Assembly (NCBI RefSeq): GCF_022749195.1
Contig: NZ_CP094226.1
Span: forward strand, 1,204,001-1,268,000
From: Streptococcus oralis
Lineage (GTDB): Bacteria > Bacillota > Bacilli > Lactobacillales > Streptococcaceae
DNA length: 64,000 nucleotides
Reading direction: 5' to 3'
Part shown: positions 35,515 to 44,233 of the stretch, one piece after another
Layout of the letters: every line of letters starts with the position of its first letter
How positions within the stretch are numbered: the stretch's first letter is position 1
Notes under the pieces: model-generated
Told to the model about the DNA's origin: nothing
Databases searched by the model: none
The model's input: the letters and a program-made list of their open reading frames with translations, nothing else
Program-made: the position numbers and the translations under genes

Positions 35515-36158
35515 ATACCAGTCTAAAACTCAGTAAAAAGCTCAGTTTTGGAGAGGAAATTGCTAATAGCGTGACCCATGCTGTGGGTGCCATTATCATG
35601 CTCATCCTACTCCCTATTTCATCCACCTATAGTTATGAAGCACACGGATTTTTATCATCTTTTGGCGTTTCTATCTTTGTTATCAGTCTCTTTCTCATGT
35701 TCCTCTCGTCAACCATTTACCACTCTATGGCCTATGGTTCGACCCACAAATACGTCTTGCGAATCATCGACCATTCTATGATTTATGTGGCTATCGCAGG
35801 CTCTTATACGCCGGTCGTATTGACTTTGATGAATAATTGGTTTGGCTATCTGATCATTGCCATTCAGTGGGGAACGACCATCTTTGGCATCCTTTATAAA
35901 ATCTTTGCTAAAAAGGTCAATGAGAAATTCAGCCTTGCCCTTTACCTGATCATGGGCTGGTTGGTTCTGGCTATCATTCCTGCCATTATCAGTCAAACAA
36001 CACCAATTTTCTGGAGTCTCATGGTAACTGGCGGACTCTGTTATACAGTTGGAGCTGGATTTTACGCTAAGAAAAAACCTTATTTCCACATGATTTGGCA
36101 TCTTTTTATCCTAGCGGCATCTGCACTTCAGTACATCGCCATTGTTTATTACATGTAA
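35511..36158 (+). CDS. Hemolysin III / PAQR-family membrane protein
   Basis: This 215-residue protein has seven membrane segments. Family motifs: EEIANSVTHAVGAI (N-terminal His), LSSTIYHSM, IDHSMIYVAIAGSYTPV and HMIWHLFILAASALQYIAIV (C-terminal His pair). These histidines and aspartate form the metal site of PAQR hydrolases. The 'hemolysin' name comes from a Bacillus cereus homologue; the true role in streptococci is unclear. Confidence 0.88.
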   Translation: MNTSLKLSKKLSFGEEIANSVTHAVGAIIMLILLPISSTYSYEAHGFLSSFGVSIFVISLFLMFLSSTIYHSMAYGSTHKYVLRIIDHSMIYVAIAGSYTPVVLTLMNNWFGYLIIAIQWGTTIFGILYKIFAKKVNEKFSLALYLIMGWLVLAIIPAIISQTTPIFWSLMVTGGLCYTVGAGFYAKKKPYFHMIWHLFILAASALQYIAIVYYM

Positions 36159-36189
36159 AAAAGTTGAGAATTTTTTCTCAACTTTTTTC
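36157..36189. terminator. Bidirectional terminator hemolysin III / pdxT
   Basis: AAAAAAGTTGAGAA pairs with CTCAACTTTTTT. The pdxT stop codon lies inside the stem. Confidence 0.85.
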
Positions 36190-36759
36190 TTTACACATAT
36201 TGATAAAATACTGGTGCAAGCCAACATCATCTGTTAACTCTGGATGAAAAGAAGTTACCAGCATATTTTTTTCTTGCGCAGCAACGATTTGATCATCAAC
36301 TGCTGCTAGAATTTCTACACCCTCTCCAACTCTGCTGATAATCGGTCCACGGATAAAAGTCATGGGAATCTGACCGACTCCCTTACATTCTGCCTCTGTA
36401 TAGAAGCTTCCTAGTTGACGCCCATAGGCGTTGCGCTCAACCACTATATCCATGATTCCAAGATGACTTTCTTCCTGAGAAGTGATTTCCTTAGCCAGCA
36501 AAATCAAGCCCGCACAGGTTCCAAAGACTGGTAATCCAGAGAGAATGGCTTCTCGGATGGGAAGCAGCATGTTCTGGTCGCACAAGAGCTTGCCCATGGT
36601 TGTAGACTCACCGCCAGGTAATATCAAACCCACCAAGTCACTCTGATGTTGTTGAAAATCATCCAAATTTCTGATTTCAACACTCTCGACTCCTAATTTA
36701 TCTAGCACTTTTGCATGTTCTGCAAAGGCTCCCTGCAAGGCTAATATTCCGATTTTCAT
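36178..36759 (-). CDS. pdxT: Pyridoxal 5'-phosphate synthase glutaminase subunit
   Basis: This 193-residue class I glutaminase supplies ammonia to PdxS. GVLALQG-type start ([14 protein letters not shown]), LPGGESTT, the nucleophile in [11 protein letters not shown] (Cys82), and the His-Glu pair in SFHPELTDD. It is one base from pdxS in the same operon. Confidence 0.95.
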   Translation of the reverse strand: MKIGILALQGAFAEHAKVLDKLGVESVEIRNLDDFQQHQSDLVGLILPGGESTTMGKLLCDQNMLLPIREAILSGLPVFGTCAGLILLAKEITSQEESHLGIMDIVVERNAYGRQLGSFYTEAECKGVGQIPMTFIRGPIISRVGEGVEILAAVDDQIVAAQEKNMLVTSFHPELTDDVGLHQYFINMCKEKS

Positions 36760-37635
36760 CTATTTTCCTCGCTCAGCCATGAGAATTTGGATTTCATTCT
36801 CATTGATACCAACCATGGCTTCACCTAGGTCTTCAGAGATTTGAGCCAGAATTTGAGGATTATGATAGTTGGTTACGGCCTTAACAATAGCACTTGCTCG
36901 TTTAACTGGGTCGCCTGACTTGAAAATACCTGAACCGACAAAGACGCCCTCTGCCCCCAATTGCATCATCAGCGCAGCATCTGCTGGTGTTGCAACACCT
37001 CCAGCTGCGAAGTTTACAACTGGCAATTTTCCATGTTCATGAACGTATTGGACCAATTCTACAGGGACTTGCAAGTCCTTGGCAGCCACATAAAGTTCAT
37101 CTTCGCGAAGATTTTGAATACGGCGTATTTCTTGATTCATCATGCGCATATGGCGAACGGCTTGAACGATGTCACCTGTCCCCGGTTCTCCTTTTGTCCG
37201 AATCATGGAAGCTCCCTCAGCGATACGACGCAAGGCTTCACCCAAGTCCTTAGCTCCACAGACAAAAGGAACTTGGAATTCCTTCTTATCCACATGGAAA
37301 CGGTCGTCTGCTGGAGACAGCACTTCACTCTCATCGATATAGTCAATCTCAATAGCCTCTAAAATCTGAGCTTCAACAAAATGCCCGATTCTAACCTTGG
37401 CCATCACTGGAATACTGACCGCTTCTTGGATTTCCTTAATCATCTTTGGATCACTCATACGGGAAACCCCACCAGCTGCACGAATATCAGCTGGAATCCG
37501 CTCCAAGGCCATAACAGCTGCCGCACCAGCTGCCTCTGCGATACGAGCCTGCTCAGGGTTCTGAACGTCCATGATAACCCCACCTTTGAGCATCTGTGCC
37601 AAGTTTTTATTTAGTTCATAACGATTTTCAGTCAT
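36760..37635 (-). CDS. pdxS: Pyridoxal 5'-phosphate synthase subunit PdxS
   Basis: This 291-residue (beta-alpha)8 enzyme makes PLP from ribose-5-phosphate, glyceraldehyde-3-phosphate and ammonia. [17 protein letters not shown], the catalytic lysine in [11 protein letters not shown] (Lys80), [16 protein letters not shown] with the second lysine, and the C-terminal phosphate loop [30 protein letters not shown] are all present. Confidence 0.96.
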   Translation of the reverse strand: MTENRYELNKNLAQMLKGGVIMDVQNPEQARIAEAAGAAAVMALERIPADIRAAGGVSRMSDPKMIKEIQEAVSIPVMAKVRIGHFVEAQILEAIEIDYIDESEVLSPADDRFHVDKKEFQVPFVCGAKDLGEALRRIAEGASMIRTKGEPGTGDIVQAVRHMRMMNQEIRRIQNLREDELYVAAKDLQVPVELVQYVHEHGKLPVVNFAAGGVATPADAALMMQLGAEGVFVGSGIFKSGDPVKRASAIVKAVTNYHNPQILAQISEDLGEAMVGINENEIQILMAERGK

Positions 37636-37745
37636 TTCTTAATCCTCATCATTTGTATTGGTAGCTACCATTTCATTTTAAGCCAGATTAGAATGAAGTA
37701 CAAGATAAAAAATCAATAATTGTATGGGTACAAATGGATTGAAAA

Positions 37746-37784
37746 AAACTATCTGACCTTAACTTAAGGCCAGATAGTTCATTC
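37746..37784 (-). terminator. nox terminator
   Basis: ACTATCTG...CCTTAA pairs with CTTAAGG...CAGATAGT; a T-run follows on the minus strand. Confidence 0.85.
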
Positions 37785-37788
37785 ATTT

Positions 37789-39168
37789 CTATTTTTCAGC
37801 TGTAAGTGCAGCCATTGTAATGTAGTTGTATGGTTTGTTGAAATGTGGCAAGAAGAATAGGTCTGTCAAAGCCAATTTATCAATGGTTACATGCTCTTGG
37901 ATAGCAAGTGAGAACATGTGGATTCCCATACTGATTGAAATATCATGTGAAACCATTTGTGCACCAAGGATTTCACGGCTGTCTTTGTCAAAGACAATCT
38001 TGATGGCAACTTCGTGATTGTCATGTTTGATAAATTCTGGTTTTTGAAGATCGTTAAAGCCAGTTTCAGTTGCATTATAGCCTGCAGCTTTGGCTTTTTC
38101 AAGAGTCAAACCAGTCGAAACCATGTGAAGACCGTAGATAGAGATACCGTTTGATCCTTGAACTCCGATTCCTTCCAATTCATGACCACAAGCGTTATAA
38201 GCACCAACGATACCAGTACGAACAGCATTAGATGCAAGAGCGATGTAACTTGTATCTTTACGAGCATTGTCATAAACAGTTGCACAGTCACCAACAGCGT
38301 ATACACCTGGGATAGATGTTTCTTGTTTCTTATCTACAAGGAAGGCACCGTTACGGAAGAGTTCAATCTTTCCGTCAGCAAGAGCTGTGTTTGGACGGAA
38401 ACCAACAGCAAGAACTACCATATCTACATCAAATGTTTCTTTGTCTGTTACCAAGCGTTCAACTTTTCCATCACCTTGGATGGCTTTAACTGTTTGACCA
38501 AGAGCCAAGCGGATGTTGTGGTCTTCCAAGTTCTTCGCCATCATTTGAGTAAAGTCTTTGTCATAGTAGCCGTTCAAGACAGTGTCTACAATATCTACAA
38601 GCACTACTTCTTTTCCAAGACGCTCGAAAGCTTCGGCAAGTTCTACACCGATGTAACCACCACCAACAACGGCAATGCGCTCAAGGTGCTTGCTCTTATC
38701 TTCAAGTTTTTCAATAACTTCTTCAGCATTTTGGTACAATTTAACAAATTGTACATTTTCAAGAGTTGCTTTGAATTCGCGGTTGCCCTTAACGATTTCA
38801 ACACCTTCGATTGGAGGCAAGATTGGAGTTGAACCAGTTGCAAAGATCAATTTATCATAAGACTCTTTGTGCTCTTTTCCTTCAACTTCTGCAGTCACAA
38901 CTTTGTTATCGTAGTCAATTGAAAGAACTGGTGAGTTCATGTAAACTTTAGCACCTTTTGCTTCCAATTTTTCTTTATCAGAGTAGAAGAGACCTTCTGG
39001 GCCATCAATTTGTTCCCCGATCCAAAGCGCCATTCCACAACCAAGGAATGAAATATTTGAGTTTTGGTCAAATACTACGATTTCGTTCTCATGTCCGAAG
39101 TTGTCCAACATGGTATTAATACAAGCTGTACCAGCGTGGTTAGCACCAACTACAACGATTTTACTCAT
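37789..39168 (-). CDS. nox: NADH oxidase, water-forming
   Basis: This 459-residue flavoprotein reduces O2 to water with NADH and maintains NAD+ and oxygen tolerance. It has FAD-binding [18 protein letters not shown], the redox Cys44 in [12 protein letters not shown] (sulfenic acid site), NADH-binding [33 protein letters not shown], and a C-terminal dimerisation domain. It is transcribed away from apbE; its promoter overlaps a perfect cre. Confidence 0.95.
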   Translation of the reverse strand: MSKIVVVGANHAGTACINTMLDNFGHENEIVVFDQNSNISFLGCGMALWIGEQIDGPEGLFYSDKEKLEAKGAKVYMNSPVLSIDYDNKVVTAEVEGKEHKESYDKLIFATGSTPILPPIEGVEIVKGNREFKATLENVQFVKLYQNAEEVIEKLEDKSKHLERIAVVGGGYIGVELAEAFERLGKEVVLVDIVDTVLNGYYDKDFTQMMAKNLEDHNIRLALGQTVKAIQGDGKVERLVTDKETFDVDMVVLAVGFRPNTALADGKIELFRNGAFLVDKKQETSIPGVYAVGDCATVYDNARKDTSYIALASNAVRTGIVGAYNACGHELEGIGVQGSNGISIYGLHMVSTGLTLEKAKAAGYNATETGFNDLQKPEFIKHDNHEVAIKIVFDKDSREILGAQMVSHDISISMGIHMFSLAIQEHVTIDKLALTDLFFLPHFNKPYNYITMAALTAEK

Positions 39169-39206
39169 AGAAAAATTCCTACCTTTAATTTTTGATTTAC
39201 CTTTCT

Positions 39207-39235
39207 AGTATATCATTTACTGTTAGCGTTTACAA
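39207..39235 (-). promoter_or_regulatory. nox promoter overlapped by a cre site
   Basis: Minus strand: -35 TTGTAA (39230-39235), 17-base spacer, -10 TATACT (39207-39212). The cre TGTTAGCGTTTACA (39221-39234, plus-strand reading) covers the -35 and spacer, so CcpA should affect nox. Confidence 0.7.
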
Positions 39236-39356
39236 GGCATTTGCTCAGAATTCTCTTTTTTTCAGAAAAAAATACACTTAACATTGATAAATCTAATTTT
39301 TCTATCGCTTTCATATTAGTTTTGAGCATATTTCTTGACTTTTTGTCAAAATTCAT

Positions 39357-39385
39357 TTGTGAAAACGCTGACTTTATGATATGCT
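39357..39385 (+). promoter_or_regulatory. apbE operon promoter with cre-like site
   Basis: -35 TTGTGA (39357-39362), 17-base spacer, -10 TATGCT (39380-39385). TGAAAACGCTGACT (39360-39373) is a near-consensus cre in the same relative position as in the divergent nox promoter. Confidence 0.6.
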
Positions 39386-39391
39386 AGATAC

Positions 39392-39442
39392 ATGGAAAGA
39401 AAATGTAAGGGGTTTAATTTTTCTTTAACGACCTTATATTGA
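39392..39442 (+). other. Possible 16-codon leader ORF of the apbE operon
   Basis: ATG at 39392 lies 6 bases after the -10 box, at the predicted transcript start, and opens a frame [16 protein letters not shown] that stops at 39440-39442, in frame with apbE. It could be a leaderless upstream ORF or chance; no ribosome site is present. Confidence 0.25.
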
Positions 39443-39475
39443 ATGATTTCCTATAAAGAGAAAGGAGCTGGTAGC

Positions 39476-40405
39476 TTGCCTCTTCATTCACGTTCTGAAC
39501 GGCTAATGGGAACAACTATCACGATTTCATTAGTAGATGAACAGGCTGATTGCCTACTTCAAGGAGCCTTTGATTTGCTCAAGGAGCTCGAATACCGCTT
39601 CAACGCCAATAGTCAAGAATCCGAACTGATGGAAATCAACTACCAGGCTGGAATCGCACCTGTTAAGGTTCATCCTGACCTGTTTGAACTGATTGCTCTT
39701 GGACTGGAGCATAGCCTAGCTCCGTCTAGCCATCTAAATATCAGTATTGGTCCCTTGATTCAAACCTGGCGAATCGGATTTGCAGATGCACGGCTTCCAG
39801 AGTTAGACGAAATCGAAGCTGTCTTGCCACTAGTTGACCCGCATTTTATCAAGTTAGATCCGACTAGCTCTACTGTCTATTTAGAGAAGAAAGGAATGAA
39901 GCTTGATTTAGGTTGCTTAGCCAAGGGCTATAGTGCAGATAAGGTTGCCCAGTATTTAAAAGCACACGGTGTCACCTCTGCCCTGATCAATCTCGGAGGA
40001 AATATCCTCACCATCGGAAACAATCAAGCCAAAGAAGGGAAAGCCTGGCAGATTGGGATTCAAGATCCGAGAAATCCTCGTGGCAATCATCTCCTAACCA
40101 TTCCTGCTTCTAACAAATCCGTTGTCACTTCAGGTATCTATGAACGCCACCTGACAGTAGATGGAAAAGACTATCACCATATCTTTGATAGTGAGACAGG
40201 ATTTCCTGTCGAAACCGATCTTGCTAGCCTGACGATTATCTCTGATAAATCCGTTGATGGTGAGATATGGACAACACGCCTTTTCGGAGAACGAAGCGCT
40301 TCTATCCTCTGGCAAGTCGAAAGTATAGATGGGATTGAAGCCATCCTCATCGACAAAGAGGGACGCCTTGCATGTTCTTCAGGCCTTCAAAATTGTATTA
40401 TGTAA
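39476..40405 (+). CDS. apbE: FAD:protein FMN transferase (ApbE family)
   Basis: This roughly 309-residue flavin transferase cleaves FAD and attaches FMN covalently to Ser/Thr in target proteins. Features: RLMGTTITISL at the N-terminus, LDLGCLAKGYSADKVAQYLKAHG, INLGGNILTIG, IQDPRNPRG, VTSGIYERHLTVDGKDYHHIFDSETGFPVETD and the Mg-binding region DKSVDGEIWTTRLFG. There is no signal peptide or lipobox, so it should work in the cytoplasm. I favour the TTG at 39476, which has AAAGGAG 8 bases upstream, over the in-frame ATG at 39443, which has no ribosome site. The FMN reductase that carries two ApbE target motifs lies two genes downstream in the same operon. Confidence 0.9.
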   Translation: MPLHSRSERLMGTTITISLVDEQADCLLQGAFDLLKELEYRFNANSQESELMEINYQAGIAPVKVHPDLFELIALGLEHSLAPSSHLNISIGPLIQTWRIGFADARLPELDEIEAVLPLVDPHFIKLDPTSSTVYLEKKGMKLDLGCLAKGYSADKVAQYLKAHGVTSALINLGGNILTIGNNQAKEGKAWQIGIQDPRNPRGNHLLTIPASNKSVVTSGIYERHLTVDGKDYHHIFDSETGFPVETDLASLTIISDKSVDGEIWTTRLFGERSASILWQVESIDGIEAILIDKEGRLACSSGLQNCIM

Positions 40406-40423
40406 AAAGAGAAAGGAAATCTC

Positions 40424-41029
40424 ATGCTAAAACTTATTGCCATTGTTGGAACGAACTCTAAACGTTCTACAAACCGCCAATTGCTCCAATACATGCAAAA
40501 ACACTTTGCGGATAAAGCTGAAATTGAACTCGTTGAAATCAAGGATATCCCTGTTTTCAACAAACCAGCAGATAAGCAACTTCCAGCTGAAATTCTTGAG
40601 ATTGCAGCTAAAATTGAAGAGGCTGATGGTGTGATTATCGGTACTCCTGAGTACGACCACTCTATCCCTGCGGTTTTGATGAGCGCTCTTGCTTGGCTAT
40701 CTTACGGTATCTACCCACTTTTGAACAAACCAATCATGATCACTGGTGCTTCCTATGGTACACTTGGTTCCTCTCGTGCCCAATTGCAGCTTCGTCAAAT
40801 CTTGAACGCTCCTGAAATTAAGGCAAATGTTCTACCAGATGAATTCTTGCTTTCTCACTCTCTTCAAGCATTTAACCCAAGTGGCGACTTGGTTGACCTT
40901 GATGTCATCAAGAAATTGGATGCCATCTTTGATGACTTCCGTATCTTTGTGAAGATTACTGAGAAATTGCGCAATGCACAAGAATTACTTCGCAAAGATG
41001 CAGAAGAATTTGACTGGGAAAATTTGTAA
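40424..41029 (+). CDS. NADPH-dependent FMN reductase family protein
   Basis: This 201-residue flavodoxin-like protein has KLIAIVGTNSKRSTNRQLLQYM (phosphate-binding loop), GVIIGTPEYDHSIPAVLMSALAWL (flavin-binding) and MITGASYGTLGSSRAQLQLR. It is a clear paralogue of the N-terminal part of the next gene, with which it is probably co-transcribed (17-base gap). It has no flavinylation tail. Likely substrates are flavins, quinones or nitro/azo compounds; the physiological one is unknown. Confidence 0.87.
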   Translation: MLKLIAIVGTNSKRSTNRQLLQYMQKHFADKAEIELVEIKDIPVFNKPADKQLPAEILEIAAKIEEADGVIIGTPEYDHSIPAVLMSALAWLSYGIYPLLNKPIMITGASYGTLGSSRAQLQLRQILNAPEIKANVLPDEFLLSHSLQAFNPSGDLVDLDVIKKLDAIFDDFRIFVKITEKLRNAQELLRKDAEEFDWENL

Positions 41030-41046
41030 GATAGGAGACCGAAAGA

Positions 41047-42291
41047 ATGAAATTTGTTGGACTTGTTGGATCAAACTACGATCAATCATATAACCGCAAA
41101 CTCTTGGAATTTATTCGTCGCAATTTCAAATTCAAATTTGAATTAGAAGTCCTTGAAATCGACGAAGTTCCAATGTTTAACCAAGACGAAAAATGGGACG
41201 AAAGCTTCCAATTGCGTTTCTTGTATAACAAGATTACACGTGCTGATGGTGTTATTATCGCTACTCCTGAGCACAACCACACTATCTCAGCTTCACTCAA
41301 ATCTGTACTCGAATGGCTTTCATACGAAGTTCATCCATTTGAAAACAAGCCTGTTATGATTGTGGGTGCATCATACTATGACCAAGGAACATCACGTGCC
41401 CAAGTTCACCTTCGTAAAATCCTTGATGCTCCAGGTGTTAATGCCTACACGCTTCCAGGTAACGAATTCCTTCTTGGTAAAGCCAAAGAAGCTTTTGATA
41501 ACAATGGAAACATCACCAACGAAGGAACTGTTAAATTCCTTGAAACTTGCTTAGATAACTTTGTAAAATACGTAGGAGTCGTTTCGAAATTGAAAAAACC
41601 AAAACCAATCGAACCAGAAGACTTGGATTGTGGAAAACCAATTGCTACAACCATTACAGAAGTTGATCCTGACGATCCAGAATGGGTAGAAAAAGTTGCA
41701 GCAATCACTGGAGCTGTTTCTGGTGATACCTATGTCAAATTGGACCACGGTATCTTGACAGTTAACCAAATTGATATGTTTTTGAAAGCTATGCCGTTTG
41801 AATTGACATACGCTGACGATAACAACCAATTCCTATACTACAACAACGCTCACCAAGATCCAGACACCATGTTTGCTAAACGTGTACCACCTCAATCAGG
41901 TAGCCGTATGTCGACTGTTCATGGTTCTCTCCCACCAGCACGTATGAAGAACGTAGAGTGGGTTATCGGAACACTTCGCAACGGAAACCAAGAATACGTT
42001 CGTACGATCGTTCCAGGTTCTCCTGCAGGTGTCATCAACACCCACAACTACCAAGCAATGTACTATCCTGATGGATCATACGCTGGTATCAATGAAATCG
42101 TCTTTAACTTCCAACCATGGCTTGACTGGTACCTAAAAGAGACTGGTCAACGTTTGGTGGGTGGTAGCGGACCATTTGCTCCTGCAGCTGGAGGTCATGG
42201 AGACGCCGATGCTACTTCTGGCGCTTCTGATTCAGGTGATGCTGGAGGCCACGGTGGTGACGCAGACGCTACATCTGGCGCAAGCAACTAA
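41047..42291 (+). CDS. FMN reductase-PAS fusion with two ApbE-type flavinylation motifs
   Basis: This 414-residue protein has three parts. Residues 1-185 are an NADPH-dependent FMN reductase domain (FVGLVGSNYDQSYNRKLLEFI, IIATPEHNHTISASLKSVLEWLSYE, GASYYDQGTSRAQVHLRKIL). Residues about 235-370 resemble the PAS domain of DUF438 proteins (LDHGILTVNQIDMFLKAMPFELTYADD...FLYYN, ending INEIVFNFQPWLDWYL). Residues 382-414 are a Gly/Ala/Asp/Ser tail with two exact copies of DADATSGAS. Within them D-A-T-S-G-A-S (388-394 and 407-413) fits the ApbE acceptor pattern D-x-x-S/T-G-A-S/T, so Ser394 and Ser413 may each carry covalent FMN. There is no signal peptide. Third gene of the apbE operon. Confidence 0.85.
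   Translation: MKFVGLVGSNYDQSYNRKLLEFIRRNFKFKFELEVLEIDEVPMFNQDEKWDESFQLRFLYNKITRADGVIIATPEHNHTISASLKSVLEWLSYEVHPFENKPVMIVGASYYDQGTSRAQVHLRKILDAPGVNAYTLPGNEFLLGKAKEAFDNNGNITNEGTVKFLETCLDNFVKYVGVVSKLKKPKPIEPEDLDCGKPIATTITEVDPDDPEWVEKVAAITGAVSGDTYVKLDHGILTVNQIDMFLKAMPFELTYADDNNQFLYYNNAHQDPDTMFAKRVPPQSGSRMSTVHGSLPPARMKNVEWVIGTLRNGNQEYVRTIVPGSPAGVINTHNYQAMYYPDGSYAGINEIVFNFQPWLDWYLKETGQRLVGGSGPFAPAAGGHGDADATSGASDSGDAGGHGGDADATSGASN
42208..42285 (+). other. Tandem flavinylation motifs in the reductase tail
   Basis: Codons 388-394 (42208-42228) and 407-413 (42265-42285) both encode DATSGAS. They sit in an otherwise disordered-looking tail 19 residues apart. Covalent flavinylation by the co-encoded ApbE is inferred from the motif. 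Confidence 0.6.
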
Positions 42292-42332
42292 GAAACCAAA
42301 AGGAGCCATTTGCTCCTTTCAGATCGAATACA

Positions 42333-42372
42333 AAGTCCTTAGAAGACACTTTTCTAAGGGCTTTTCTTTTTG
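42333..42372 (+). terminator. apbE operon terminator
   Basis: CCTTAGAA pairs with TTCTAAGG, followed by gcTTTTcTTTTT. A shorter hairpin AAAGGAG/CTCCTTT (42298-42318) precedes it. Confidence 0.65.
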
Positions 42373-42416
42373 TAAAGTTGTATCATAGAGGTAAGAAAAG
42401 TTGTGAGGTGCTAACT

Positions 42417-43811
42417 ATGTTTCACAAAGAAAAACCAGATTATCATCGCTGCCAATATGGCTTCTATACGATAGACGAATTGGTCCCAAGAGATCACTTT
42501 CTTCGCCAAGTGGAATCAGAGGTTGATTTTGACTTTATCTATGACTTAGTTGAAGATACCTATAGTCCAGATAATGGTCGTCCTAGTCTCGATCCCGTCA
42601 TGTTAGTCAAAATTCCTTTGATTCAATGCTTTTATGGCATTCGCTCCATGCGCCAAACCATTAAAGACATTGAAGTAAACGTAGCCTATCGTTGGTTTCT
42701 TGGACTAAGCTTGGATGACAAGGTGCCTCATTTTACCACATATGGAAAGAATTACAGTCGTCGCTTTCAAGATAAAGAACTGATTACCGAGATATTTTTA
42801 CAAGTACTCCATCAAGCTTTATTTGCTGGTTTAATGGATCCTTCGGAAATATTTGTGGATGGTACCCATATCAAAGCTGCAGCTAACAGTCACAAGTATC
42901 ATAAGGAAATGGTTGCCCAACAAGCTAAATTTATGAGTGAGCAATTGGAAGTTGAGATTGATGTAGATAGGAGAAAACACGAAAAAAGTCCTTAAAGCCC
43001 GCAAAAGAAAGCGAGGCTAAGGAAAAGAAAATCTCAAGGACAGATCCTGAGAGTGGTTGGTTCCACAAGGGGGAACACAAGGAAGTATTTGCCTATTCTG
43101 CCCAAGTAGCGTGTGATAAGCATGGTTGGGCCTTGGCTTATAGTGTTGAAGCAGGAAATGTACACGACAGTCAGGCTTTCCCTGCCCTTTTTTCAAAGTT
43201 AGAAGCTTTCTCCCCACGCTACATTATTGCGGAATCAGGCTATAAGACCCCAGCTATTGCCCATTATTTATTACAGCGAAACATTATCCCTGTCTTCCCC
43301 TATACCCGCCCCAAGGGAGTAAGGGGGAACTTAAGACCCGGTGATTTTGTTTATGATGCCTTCTATGACTGTTACCTCTGTCCAGAGAACCAAGTATTAG
43401 CCTATCGCACGACGACCCGAGCAGGCTATCGTGAGTATAAGAGTGATCCAAAAGTATGTATCGCCTGTCCCCTATTATCCGTTTGTACGCAGAGCCAGAA
43501 TCAGCAGAAAGTCATCACAAGACATGTATGGAAAGACGAACTTGAATATTGTGAAGAGATTCGACACCAAAGAGGGATGAAGGAGCTTTATAAGAAGCGC
43601 AAAGAAACAATTGAGCGACTCTTTGGGACTTGCCAAAGAATACCACAACCTTCGTTATACAAGAGAGAAAGGCAAGTCCAAGATGGAAGATAAGATTGGG
43701 CTTACTTTAGCGTGTTTGAATCTCAAAAAACTAGTAAAAATGAGGGTGGACAAGCCTTTTTATTTTGTTCAAATGACCATTATTCTATCAAAAGATGGAA
43801 TTTTAGCCTGA
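42417..43811 (+). pseudogene. IS1182-family transposase, double frameshift
   Basis: The full frame would encode about 464 residues. The N-terminal DUF772 part (YHRCQYGFYTIDELVPRDHFLRQV, RPSLDPVMLVKIPLIQCFYGIRSMRQT, FVDGTHIKAAAN) is intact up to 42995. Then one A is missing from an A-run near 42988, and the frame continues as KKSLKPAKES...WFHKGEHKEVFAYSAQV...IIAESGYKTPAI. An extra A near 43631, after IERLFG, returns it to the first frame (LAKEYHNLRYTREKGKSKMEDKIGLTLACLNLKKL). The DDE core is therefore split, and the element should be immobile on its own. I could not fix its terminal inverted repeats. Confidence 0.85.
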
Positions 43812-43821
43812 CAAACAGAAA

Positions 43822-43885
43822 AAGACAAACACCATTTGGAATGTTTGTCTTCAATCTAAGACGGAAGACCCTTCTTCCGTCTTAT
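43822..43885. terminator. Two consecutive hairpins after the transposase
   Basis: AAGACAAAC/GTTTGTCTT (43822-43851) and AAGACGGAAG/CTTCCGTCTT (about 43858-43883). The second looks like a terminator and separates the IS remnant from the AI-2E fragment. Confidence 0.55.
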
Positions 43886-43907
43886 TTCTGGTATCAAGAC
43901 TCTGGAA

Positions 43908-44102
43908 TCAATCGATTCCAAGCTCTTCCTTCTTCTTCTGCTTGGTTTCCTTGTGATTATCATAGCGATCTACCAAGAACTTGGCGATTTCTTTGAGGAT
44001 AAAATGAGTCGGGATTGCCACAATCATCCCCAGCATGCCATGGATATTGCTGGATAAGAGCAAGAGCACCCTGATGGTAATAGGATGGACCTCATCTAAC
44101 AC
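43908..44102 (-). pseudogene. C-terminal fragment of an AI-2E/PerM family transporter
   Basis: About 64 residues (DEVHPITIRVLLLLSSNIHGMLGMIVAIPTHFILKEIAKFLVDRYDNH) match the last membrane helices and tail of AI-2E family permeases, which are normally 350-400 residues. The front of the gene is missing; the sequence upstream (44103-44233) holds no continuation. It is a gene remnant next to the IS pseudogene. Confidence 0.75.
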
Positions 44103-44233
44103 CAGATAAAGAAGATAATCATTAGCAAAAGGACCTACATCAGCTTACTTTTATAAAACATCTGCCTCCTCTTATCGGTTATTTTTTCCTAAATTTTGTT
44201 ATAATAAAGGAGATTTAACGAAAGAGAGTAAAA

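Noticed and set aside
38158-38832. Long open frame on the plus strand
   Set aside because: It is antisense to nox, has no ribosome site, and the nox frame carries all family motifs.
42980-43000. Programmed -1 frameshift in the transposase A-run
   Set aside because: The codon phasing does not give a canonical X-XXY-YYZ slippery site, and a second frameshift downstream shows simple decay.
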